Position numbers and translations under genes: made by a program
DNA from: Chloroflexota bacterium
GTDB lineage: Bacteria; Chloroflexota; Dormibacteria; CF-121
NCBI GenBank assembly: GCA_005889395.1
Contig: VBFX01000103.1
Location: forward strand, 1-12,859
Reading direction: 5' to 3'
DNA: 12,859 nucleotides
The notes under the pieces: model-generated
The model's input: the letters and a program-made list of their open reading frames with translations, nothing else
The model's database searches: none
Told to the model about the DNA's origin: nothing
In this document: one piece after another, positions 6,621-12,859 of the stretch
How the letters are laid out: each line of letters starts with the position of its first letter
Numbering within the stretch: the first letter of the stretch is position 1

Positions 6621-7787
6621 GTGAACCTGTCGCTTCAGGACGCTCGACGCATCGCCATCCGCGCCCAACGCCTGTCCGGCCCGCGGCCTCCGGCCACCGC
6701 TGAAGGCCTGATGGAGATTGCCCGCTCCATCCGGGTCATCCAGATCGACTCCATCGCCGTGGCCGGCGCGCCGACCCAGTATCTCGTGCCATTCTCGCGC
6801 CTGGGTCCGTACGACCGCGCGATCCTGGACCGGCTCGTTTTCGTGGACCGCCGGCTGTTTCACTACCTCGCACACGCCGCATCTCTTGTCTTGACCGAGG
6901 ACTTTCAGATCTTCGCGACCACGATGCGGCCGTACGCCAAGCGCACCGATAAATGGGCGTTTCGGGCGGCCGAATGGATGGAGGCCAATGCGGACCTTCG
7001 GCAGGAGGTCCTCAGTGCCATCCGCCGGCGTGGGCCGTTACGATCACGCGATCTCGAGGACACGGCCATCAAGAGCTGGCGGTCGACCGGCTGGACCGCC
7101 GGCCGCAATGTCAACCAGATGCTGGAGCGACTCTGGGTGGAGGGCGAGATCACCGTAGTCGGGCGCGATGGCAGCCAGCGCTTGTGGGACCTTGCGAAAC
7201 GCTGGTTTCCCGCCTCGACGCCGCGCCAAAGACTGCCCGCCAAGGCGCGCTCGGACCGTGCTGTCGACCTCTCATTGAGAGCCCTAGGCGTGGCAACCGC
7301 GCGTCAGATTTACGACCACTTCACGCGCGGCGCCTACGACGATCTCGAAGGCTCGCTGCTGCGGTTGGTGGACCGCGGCGAAGCCATGCCCGCGACCGTG
7401 GCGGGTCGCCGCGGTTTCTACCTCCACCGAGACCACGCCGACTATGGAACTGCACCGTGGCGCGGGCGGACCGTCCTGCTGTCTCCGTTCGATAACCTCA
7501 TTGCCGATCGGGCGAGGACGAAGATGTTCTTCGGTTTCGACTTCGGCATCGAGATCTACGTGCCGGCCGCGAAGCGCAAGCGAGGTTACTACGTGTTACC
7601 GATCCTGTCCGGCGACCGCCTCATCGGATCCGCCGATGTGAGGTTCGATCGGTCCGCTCGGCGGCTCGACGTCGCGAAGCTGCTGTTCGAAGAGGGATTC
7701 GGCATGACGGCTGCGGTTCAGCGTGCGATCGACGAACTCGAGGAGTTCGTCGGCGCCAACGGAGCGGGGGTGCCGGACCAAGCGTGA
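6621..7787 (+). CDS. YcaQ/AlkZ-like winged-helix DNA glycosylase family protein (HTH_42)
   Basis: This 388-residue protein is counted from GTG 6621, preceded by GGTGGA. The frame is open back to TTG 6468, but those 51 codons are Pro/Leu/Ser-rich and unlike the family. With this start the catalytic-type signature VIQIDSI falls at Gln41/Asp43, matching the N-terminal position of QxD in E. coli YcaQ (AlkZ has QxQ). Other family hallmarks are LVPFSRLGPYDRAILDRL, the HYLAHAASLVL motif around residues 82-92, and winged-helix segments in the middle. The family excises alkylated bases and unhooks interstrand crosslinks; some members protect producers against DNA-damaging natural products. It is downstream of a P450 and 19 bases upstream of a hydrolase on the same strand, so an operon is likely. 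Glycosylase activity is inferred from the motif. Confidence 0.85.
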   Translation: MNLSLQDARRIAIRAQRLSGPRPPATAEGLMEIARSIRVIQIDSIAVAGAPTQYLVPFSRLGPYDRAILDRLVFVDRRLFHYLAHAASLVLTEDFQIFATTMRPYAKRTDKWAFRAAEWMEANADLRQEVLSAIRRRGPLRSRDLEDTAIKSWRSTGWTAGRNVNQMLERLWVEGEITVVGRDGSQRLWDLAKRWFPASTPRQRLPAKARSDRAVDLSLRALGVATARQIYDHFTRGAYDDLEGSLLRLVDRGEAMPATVAGRRGFYLHRDHADYGTAPWRGRTVLLSPFDNLIADRARTKMFFGFDFGIEIYVPAAKRKRGYYVLPILSGDRLIGSADVRFDRSARRLDVAKLLFEEGFGMTAAVQRAIDELEEFVGANGAGVPDQA

Positions 7788-7806
7788 TAGATTGAATTCG
7801 ACTTTC

Positions 7807-8421
7807 ATGGCCGCGGTCGTGCTCTTTCATCACGCGCAGGGCCAGACAGCTGGATTCTTCGCCTTTGCAGACAAGCTACGCGCAGCTGGGCACACCATCC
7901 ACGCCCCAGACCTATACGACGGGCGAACCTTCCCGACGCTCGACGAGGGCGTCGCCCACGCCAAACAGGTCGGTTTCGACACGCTCGGCGAGCGGGGCGG
8001 ACGTGCTGTGGAGGGCTTGCCCAACGAAGTCGTGTATGCGGGGTTCTCGCTTGGGGTGATGCCGGCGCAGATGCTTGCTCAAACGCGTCCCGGCGCCAAG
8101 GGGGCCTTGCTGTTTCACGCCGCTTTCCCGACCTCGGAGTTCGGCGCCGCCTGGCCTCGCGGCGTCCCACTGCAGATCCACATGATGGATGCGGACGAAT
8201 GGGTGCTGGAAGGAGACCTCGACGCCGCCCGCGAGCTCGAAAAAACTGTCGAGGGCGCGGAGCTGTTCCTCTACCCTGGCGATCGCCACCTGTTCGCTGA
8301 CAGTAGCCTTCCCGACTATGACGACAGCGCGGCCGCACTGCTCACGCAACGCGTGCTCGCATTCTTGAAGGACGTTGGGTCGCAGGGTTTGAAGCGGCCA
8401 GTCCTTGCAGGCGATAGGTGA
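7807..8421 (+). CDS. Dienelactone hydrolase family protein
   Basis: This 204-residue cytosolic alpha/beta hydrolase starts at ATG 7807; the frame is open further upstream, but MAAVVLFHHAQGQTAGFFAF is the typical N-terminus. A likely catalytic triad is Ser81 in the GFSLG elbow, Asp128 (MMDAD) and His161 (GDRHLF). Canonical dienelactone hydrolases use Cys as nucleophile; this branch has Ser, so hydrolysis of dienelactone itself should not be assumed. There is no strong Shine-Dalgarno, and the gene lies 19 bases after the YcaQ-like stop, suggesting co-transcription. The natural substrate is unknown. Confidence 0.9.
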   Translation: MAAVVLFHHAQGQTAGFFAFADKLRAAGHTIHAPDLYDGRTFPTLDEGVAHAKQVGFDTLGERGGRAVEGLPNEVVYAGFSLGVMPAQMLAQTRPGAKGALLFHAAFPTSEFGAAWPRGVPLQIHMMDADEWVLEGDLDAARELEKTVEGAELFLYPGDRHLFADSSLPDYDDSAAALLTQRVLAFLKDVGSQGLKRPVLAGDR

Positions 8422-9001
8422 ATTCGACCGGCTGATTGGTACTCGGGGCCGCGGACCCAGTCTCCCGCTCAACGGCGAGTAACCTCGCAGACCAGCGTTC
8501 CTTGGCTATGCCGTCAGGATGTCCGTTCGCCTGTAACCCCCGACAGCTCTGAGTGAAGACCGCGGTGTCTAAGATCCCTGGCCAGATTCGAATTGGCGGG
8601 GGCGCGACGGGAACGATCCGTCCGTCGACATCGCCAAGGATGCCGACCAGCGGTTTTGAAGTCCGAGGACTTCAGAGACTATTGCGTCCGCGCGCGTCCA
8701 CTAAGGGTTGTTGTGTATTCGAGCCGCGACGCGCAGGTGCTGGATTGTGCTGCCAAGTCCGTCGGTGTCCACCGGCGTTGCTTTCACGGTTGCTGTCAAG
8801 ACGATTCCGCGGAAGCGGCGGCGAGGCTACGGGAAATAGTAGTGGTCGAGCGATTTATGCGGTGGGCTTCCAGTGGCCCTGGCTGACTTCGGCTTGATCA
8901 CCTTTACCGGTGCGGTAGCAGTCGCCAATGGAAAGCTCGGGTCAATCTCGCAGTTCCCGCATTTACAGATGATGATGCAGCGTAGCGACAGCACATTGCT
9001 G
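8422..9001. other. 580-bp region without an intact gene
   Basis: No frame on either strand gives a convincing protein here. The + frame from TTG 8593 to 8886 has a moderately protein-like middle (KSEDFRDYCVRARPLRVVVY, about 8659-8718) but unnatural Cys/Arg-rich flanks, no ribosome binding site and no recognised family. The region lies directly before a broken response-regulator fragment, so decayed coding sequence is plausible. No tRNA, terminator or repeat array was seen. Confidence 0.5.
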
Positions 9002-9383
9002 GCGGCGCCATCAGGCGCCGTGTTGCTCCTATCGCAATACGTCGAAACGACCCATGCGCTCAAGCTGCTCGAGCGCGGCGCGGGCCGGATCGGGTACCAG
9101 CTGAAGGACCGCGTGTCCGACGTGGGTGAGTTCACCGACGCGGTTCGACGAGTCGCGTCAGCCGGCGGGGGCGAGACCTGGTCACCGGTCTCACCGATCG
9201 AGAGCGTGAGGTCTTGAAGCTAATGGCGGAACGCCGGTCCAACTCGGCGATCGGCTCGGCGTTGCACTTGAGTGACAGACCGTTGAAGGTCATGTGCGTA
9301 GCATCTTCATGAAGTTCGAACTCGAGCCGACCGAGGAGGATCATCGGCGCGTCCTTGCCGTCCTGGCGTATTTGCGCGCCTGA
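9002..9383 (+). pseudogene. Remnant of a NarL/LuxR-family response regulator
   Basis: Three frames in series rebuild the end of a two-component regulator. Frame A (9002 to about 9167) gives VLLLSQYVETTHALKLLERG then YQLKDRVSDVGEFTDAVRR, the beta4 to alpha5 part of a receiver. Frame B (about 9172-9283) gives LTDREREVLKLMAERRSNSA, the start of the LuxR helix-turn-helix. Frame C (about 9284-9383) gives TVEGHVRSIFMKFELEPTEE and then DHRRVLAVLAYLRA before TGA. The first part of the receiver, including the phosphorylation site, is missing. The linker between receiver and HTH is only about 8 residues instead of about 25-30. The frame changes fall at a GGGGG run (9167-9171) and near 9283. No partner kinase is nearby. 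It cannot make a working regulator. Confidence 0.85.
9003..9020. repeat. Perfect 7-bp hairpin at the left edge of the regulator remnant
   Basis: CGGCGCC, loop ATCA, GGCGCCG form a perfect GC stem with a four-base loop. The hairpin coincides with the point where response-regulator homology begins. It has no T-run, so it is not a standard terminator. Confidence 0.45.
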
Positions 9384-9391
9384 AGGTGCTC

Positions 9392-10774
9392 TCACGTCGC
9401 GAGGCATTCCCGGATATCGGCCAGCAAGTTATCGAGCGTCGCATCGGACGAGCGGTGGCTCAGGAAGCAAGCCCGGATGTACGACCGGCCACCGATCGTG
9501 GTCGACGAAAGCAACACGCGGCCTCGCTGGTTGATCGCCTTCATGAGCCGGAGCGTGGCGGCATCGTCGCGGTCCCGCAGGCGGAAGGCCACCGTCGACA
9601 AGTCGGGTTTCCAGGGAACGTCGAATCTCGGGTCCTCACTAAGGTGCTGGTGAAGCCGAACAGCTAGTGACCGATTTGTTTCGAGCGCTTGGGCGAACGG
9701 CTCCCAGCCGTACAGCTTCAGCGCCAGCCAGAGCCGCAATCCCCGGAAGGGACGCGTCAGCTCGAGCGAATAGTCAGCAAAGTTCGGCAGGGAGCTCGTA
9801 TCGTCGGCGGGGCTTAGATAGGCGGCTTCGGCCATGTACGCCGCGCGCATGGCGGCGCCCTCTTTGACCAGCACGCAGCCCAGACCCATCGAGAGGAAGA
9901 AGCCTTTGTGCGGGTCAAGCGTGATCGAGTCGGCCTGGTCGATTCCCTGCAGAATCCTCCGACCGTGCTGGGTAAGCACGAAGACACCGCCGTAGGCGCC
10001 ATCGACATGGACCCAGGCGCCGTGGCGATGGGCAAGGTCCACGATTTCCTGAATCGGATCGACGGCGCCGGTGTTCGTCGTTCCGGCATTTGCTATGACG
10101 AGGAATGGCGGTTCGTCGCTCGTCCCAGCGTCAGTGAGGGCCTCGTCGAGGGCTCCGACGTCGAGCCGAAGATTGGCGTCGGAGGGGACCGTGACGATAC
10201 ATTCCGGTTTCACACCGCTGATGAGAGCGGCGCGCTCGATCGAGTGGTGGGTCTGATCGGACATGAAGATTCGGCCCTGGGCATAGTTGTTGCCAAGCCG
10301 AGCATGGCGCGCCGTCACGACGGCGGTGAAATTGGCCAGGCTGCCGCCGGAGGTGAAGACGCCGCGGGCCTGTTCTGGATATCCAAACAACCGTGACATC
10401 CAACGCAGCGCATTCCACTCCAGCTGGACCATCGCTGGGGAATCCCACTGCACACCGACGTACGGGTTGAGGAGGGCAGCGAGGTAGTCTGCAACGGCGC
10501 TGACCGGCGCACCGGCGATGGGAACGTACGCGAGAAATCCCGGATGCAGGTGGTCGCTGCCTGTGGCGGCCGCCGCGGCCAAGGTCGTCAGCAGCTCGTC
10601 CAGATCGGCGCGGGCCGGCTCCTTCTCATCGAGCCGGGTGAGCATCTCGTCGATTCGGGACGAGTCGGACGCGCGTGCTCCCGCTCCCCGGGCGAGTACC
10701 GTTTCCGAAAAGTCAAGGACACGTTCCATCACCGCCCGGAACTCCTTCGGGGTAGGCTCGAGCACATTAGACAT
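9392..10774 (-). CDS. Group II PLP-dependent amino acid decarboxylase family protein
   Basis: This 460-residue protein of the aromatic-L-amino-acid/glutamate/histidine decarboxylase superfamily starts at ATG 10774. Visible signatures are SGGSLANF (residues 142-149), SDQTHHSIERA with His176 as the expected ring-stacking His, NAGTTNTGAVDP (229-240), HVDGAYGG with Asp258 contacting the pyridine nitrogen, and DPHKGFF with Lys290 as the PLP Schiff-base lysine. The length is typical of the bacterial aromatic decarboxylase branch. Substrate choice (tyrosine, tryptophan, DOPA, diaminobutyrate or other) cannot be read from the sequence. Some close relatives act as aldehyde synthases rather than decarboxylases. 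The stop lies 8 bases from the end of the regulator remnant on the other strand. The start has no strong Shine-Dalgarno; ATG at codon 16 is an alternative. Confidence 0.93.
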   Translation of the reverse strand: MSNVLEPTPKEFRAVMERVLDFSETVLARGAGARASDSSRIDEMLTRLDEKEPARADLDELLTTLAAAAATGSDHLHPGFLAYVPIAGAPVSAVADYLAALLNPYVGVQWDSPAMVQLEWNALRWMSRLFGYPEQARGVFTSGGSLANFTAVVTARHARLGNNYAQGRIFMSDQTHHSIERAALISGVKPECIVTVPSDANLRLDVGALDEALTDAGTSDEPPFLVIANAGTTNTGAVDPIQEIVDLAHRHGAWVHVDGAYGGVFVLTQHGRRILQGIDQADSITLDPHKGFFLSMGLGCVLVKEGAAMRAAYMAEAAYLSPADDTSSLPNFADYSLELTRPFRGLRLWLALKLYGWEPFAQALETNRSLAVRLHQHLSEDPRFDVPWKPDLSTVAFRLRDRDDAATLRLMKAINQRGRVLLSSTTIGGRSYIRACFLSHRSSDATLDNLLADIRECLAT

Positions 10775-10994
10775 GGCAAGAGGCTAATTCAACGGCTTTC
10801 AGGTTAGGTTTGGGAAGCCCAGCAGCAGGATTGCCGGTTCGGATCCCTTTAGAGGGCCTCAGGCCACTAGCTGGAGCGGGCCATCCTGCTGAAGGACGGC
10901 AGAAGTCGATCCAATTCGACGCCGAGTCCAAGAATCCGGCTCCATCGAAGTCAGGACACCCCTCTGAGCCTCCATCAAACCCAGGGCAGTTCAG
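10775..10994. other. Divergent intergenic region, 220 bp
   Basis: This gap separates the divergent decarboxylase and SseB-like genes. It holds CAGCAGGAT (10823-10831) with its inverted copy ATCCTGCTG (10883-10891) and the short palindrome GGCCTCAGGCC (10855-10865) between them. These could be regulatory structure or chance. No clear -35/-10 pair or coding frame is seen. Confidence 0.3.
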
Positions 10995-11396
10995 TTGCGG
11001 GTCACCGCTTATCCTTTCAAAATCGAGCGAACCAATCACGACTTAGTCCGCGCCATCCACGAAGTCGCCGCCAGCGATACTCCAACTTCCCGAATCGCCA
11101 TGTACAAAGCATTGCTGGCGAGCCAGCTCCTGGTGCCTCTACGGAACAAGGACCCAGAAGCGATCCAGAAGAAAGGGCCGATCCAACCAGCCGTTCTACG
11201 CCTGGGCGAGGGTCCGGCATTGCCTGCATTTACAGGCTGGAACGCCGTTGAACGATGGCCCGATCGTGCTGCGCCCGCTACCTTCGTAACCCATCAGGCT
11301 CAAGGTCTCTTCGTTCCGGCCAGAAGTATCAACGCGGCTATCGTCCTGATCAACCCGTCGGTGCCGATAGGCATCCCAATCGAGTTCCAGGCTTGA
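10995..11396 (+). CDS. SseB N-terminal-domain protein
   Basis: This 133-residue protein probably starts at TTG 10995: the frame closes at TGA 10965 and no ATG or GTG occurs before Met at 11100, which would cut the domain. The order of features matches the SseB N-terminal domain: an N-terminal helix (NHDLVRAIHEVAAS), a second helix (MYKALLASQLLVPL), then LPAFTGWNAVERW corresponding to the usual lPvFTs..aL..W segment, and a C-terminal half with NAAIVLINPSVPIGIPIEF. SseB was named for enhanced serine sensitivity when overexpressed in E. coli; its molecular role is poorly defined and such domains also occur in secretion-linked proteins. It lies 49 bases upstream of the cyclase gene on the same strand, so co-transcription is possible. 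Confidence 0.7.
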   Translation: MRVTAYPFKIERTNHDLVRAIHEVAASDTPTSRIAMYKALLASQLLVPLRNKDPEAIQKKGPIQPAVLRLGEGPALPAFTGWNAVERWPDRAAPATFVTHQAQGLFVPARSINAAIVLINPSVPIGIPIEFQA

Positions 11397-11445
11397 CGCA
11401 GGCTTGCGGAACTCACTGCAGCGTAGGCCTTAGCATTTCCCCGGG

Positions 11446-12859
11446 ATGACCATTTCAGCTGCTGACGATCGAGCGCGAGGAGCCGGAGTCAGCGAGCGCC
11501 GCCCGATCACGGTTCTGTTTGCCGACATTGCGGGGTCGACCTCAATCGCGGAGAGGCTCGATCCCGAGGACTGGACCACCCTCGTTGGCAAGGCTTTCCA
11601 GCGCATGAACCGGACCATCGAGCGCTACGGCGGCACCGTTGCCCGCCTCATGGGCGATGGAGTCCTCGCCTTCTTCGGTGCCCCAACCGCCCACGAGGAC
11701 GACCCCGAGCGCGCCGTGCGTTGCGGCCTCCAACTAGTTCGCGCCATCGACGAGCTCGACGCGAGCAACCACATTTCAGAGGCTGACAAGCTTCGGGTAA
11801 GAGTTGGCATCAACACCGGCCCGGTCGTGGTCGGCATCGTTGGCACCGAGACCGCCTCCGAGTACACCGCTATGGGTGACACCGTCAACGTGGCCGCCCG
11901 CATGCAGGCCGCCGCGCGCCCCGGCAGCGTCCTCATCACCGCGGCCACCCACCGCTTCGTCAGCGAGCTCGTCGAGGCCGTCGACGTCGGTCAGCTCGAG
12001 CTCAAGGGCAAATCGGCAACCGTCCGCGCCTACGAGATCACCAGCCTCAAAGAGGGCGCCGTGCACAGCCGCGGCCTCGCCGGTGTCAGCTCGCCGATGG
12101 TCGGCCGCGACTCGCAGCTCCGCCAGCTCGAGCAGCTGTTCCAGATAGTCAAAGCCGGGCAGGGTCGCGTCGCCTGCATCCTCGGCGAGCCTGGGATGGG
12201 GAAGAGCCGACTGCTCGCCGAACTCCGCACGACCCTCGAGGGCCAAGACGATCCCCCACGCTGGGTCGAGGGCCGCTGCCTCTCGTACGGCGAGACCATG
12301 CCCTACCACCTGTTGCTGGAGCTCGTCCGCTCCCTCATCGGCGTGACCGAGACCACGGACGAGCCCCAGGTGGCGCATGCGCTCGAATCCTTCCTGCAGT
12401 CCAATGCCGCTGAGGACTGGCGCGAGAACTACGCCTACCTCGGCCACCTGCTGTCCCTGAAGCTCAGCCCCGACACGCGAGCCCGCATCTCCAACCTCGA
12501 GGTCGAGACCATCAAGCGCTACAACGCGGCGGCCATCCAGATCGTCCGCGCGGCCGCCTCGGCCGGCCCAGTGGCAATGGTGTGCGACGACCTGCACTGG
12601 GCCGACCCCGCGTCCACCGACTCGCTCCTCACCCTGCTGCCGACGGTGGCCGGCCTGCCGATCCTCTTCATCCTGAGTTCGCGTCAGGAGCGCACCGCAG
12701 TCGGCTGGCGGCTCATCGCGGGCGCGCGCGAGACCTACGGCGACGCCCTCACCGAGATGCGCCTTGATCCCCTGTCCATCGATGACAGCCGCACACTGAT
12801 CAGCAACCTGCTCACCATCGAATCGCTGGCCGCTGAGACGCGCGACCTGATTCTCGCCA
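11446..12859 (+). CDS. Class III adenylate/guanylate cyclase-AAA ATPase fusion, 3' end outside window
   Basis: The first 471 codons are visible from ATG 11446; no stop occurs before the window end. Residues about 18-200 are a class III nucleotide cyclase domain: FADIAGST with metal-binding Asp27, LMGDGVLAFFGAP with metal-binding Asp71, SEYTAMGDTVNVAAR with Thr141 at the base-recognition position and Asn148/Arg152 as transition-state residues. The usual base-contacting Lys four residues before Asp71 is Arg67. From about residue 222 an ATPase domain of the kind found in LuxR/AfsR-type regulators begins: Walker A GEPGMGKS at 247-254 and Walker B MVCDDLHWAD with Asp381/Asp382. The C-terminal part, usually a long TPR region, is beyond the window. 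The protein is probably cytosolic, since no membrane segment is seen. Cyclase activity is plausible because both metal Asp residues are kept; the signal sensed is unknown. Confidence 0.93.
   Translation, partial: MTISAADDRARGAGVSERRPITVLFADIAGSTSIAERLDPEDWTTLVGKAFQRMNRTIERYGGTVARLMGDGVLAFFGAPTAHEDDPERAVRCGLQLVRAIDELDASNHISEADKLRVRVGINTGPVVVGIVGTETASEYTAMGDTVNVAARMQAAARPGSVLITAATHRFVSELVEAVDVGQLELKGKSATVRAYEITSLKEGAVHSRGLAGVSSPMVGRDSQLRQLEQLFQIVKAGQGRVACILGEPGMGKSRLLAELRTTLEGQDDPPRWVEGRCLSYGETMPYHLLLELVRSLIGVTETTDEPQVAHALESFLQSNAAEDWRENYAYLGHLLSLKLSPDTRARISNLEVETIKRYNAAAIQIVRAAASAGPVAMVCDDLHWADPASTDSLLTLLPTVAGLPILFILSSRQERTAVGWRLIAGARETYGDALTEMRLDPLSIDDSRTLISNLLTIESLAAETRDLILA

Noticed and set aside
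7805..8338. 177-codon - strand frame opposite the dienelactone hydrolase gene
   Set aside because: Extremely Arg/Pro-rich with no motif; an antisense shadow.
8593..8886. 98-codon frame with RVVVYSSRDAQ resembling a receiver beta1 strand
   Set aside because: The distance to the regulator remnant is wrong, the rest of the frame is Cys/Arg-rich, and there is no ribosome binding site; kept only as a note for the gene-free region.
8873..8920. LADFGL resembling the DFG motif of Ser/Thr protein kinases
   Set aside because: No other kinase subdomain is present in any frame nearby, and the frame leads into a response-regulator remnant.
10834..10847. GGTTCGGATCC resembling a tRNA T-loop
   Set aside because: No matching acceptor stem, anticodon arm or D-arm can be folded around it.
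11776..12597. Long open frame on the - strand (273 codons) opposite the cyclase-ATPase gene
   Set aside because: Its Gly/Ala/Val/Glu-rich product shows no family signature and mirrors the GC-rich codon pattern of the + strand gene, which has unmistakable cyclase and Walker motifs.

Overview
The window is GC-rich DNA (about 60-65% G+C by eye), with strongly GC-biased third codon positions, several GTG/TTG starts and 4-base stop/start overlaps. The families present suggest a soil-type high-GC bacterium: a DipZ-like thioredoxin with a C-terminal beta domain, a receiver-like/TrxR fusion, a class III cyclase fused to an AAA/NB-ARC-like ATPase, and a YcaQ/AlkZ-like winged-helix protein. Actinomycetota (for example a Thermoleophilia-like lineage) or Chloroflexota are the best guesses. 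No rRNA or tRNA is present to settle this.

Layout. (1) 1-2925 holds a 5'-truncated thioredoxin-like gene on + and, convergent to it, a 585-aa flavin oxidoreductase on -. Both look like thiol-redox proteins, yet neither shows the usual CxxC pair. (2) 3074-4444 encodes a membrane-anchored alpha/beta hydrolase, divergent from the reductase; a 59-codon ORF overlaps its stop. (3) 4621-5108 has no intact gene. It holds coding-like open frames that look like a decayed gene and end in a 42-codon ORF overlapping the next start. (4) 5105-8421 is a same-strand group: cytochrome P450, a 37-codon ORF with a strong ribosome binding site, a YcaQ/AlkZ-like protein with the glycosylase QxD signature, and a small dienelactone-hydrolase-type protein. 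(5) 8422-9383 contains no intact gene and ends in the remnant of a NarL/LuxR-type response regulator broken by two frameshifts and deletions. (6) 9392-10774 (-) is a group II PLP-dependent decarboxylase. (7) 10995-11396 is an SseB-type protein. (8) 11446 to the window end is the start of a cyclase-ATPase signalling protein.

How the genes may work together: the P450, DNA-glycosylase-like protein and hydrolase form the only convincing operon. It could be a small oxidation/detoxification or DNA-protection unit, but that is inference. The other genes look like independent accessory loci. No mobile element, CRISPR array, RNA gene or convincing intrinsic terminator was seen. The most notable points are the linked YcaQ-like gene and P450, the two decayed loci, and the paired redox proteins without a canonical disulfide motif.
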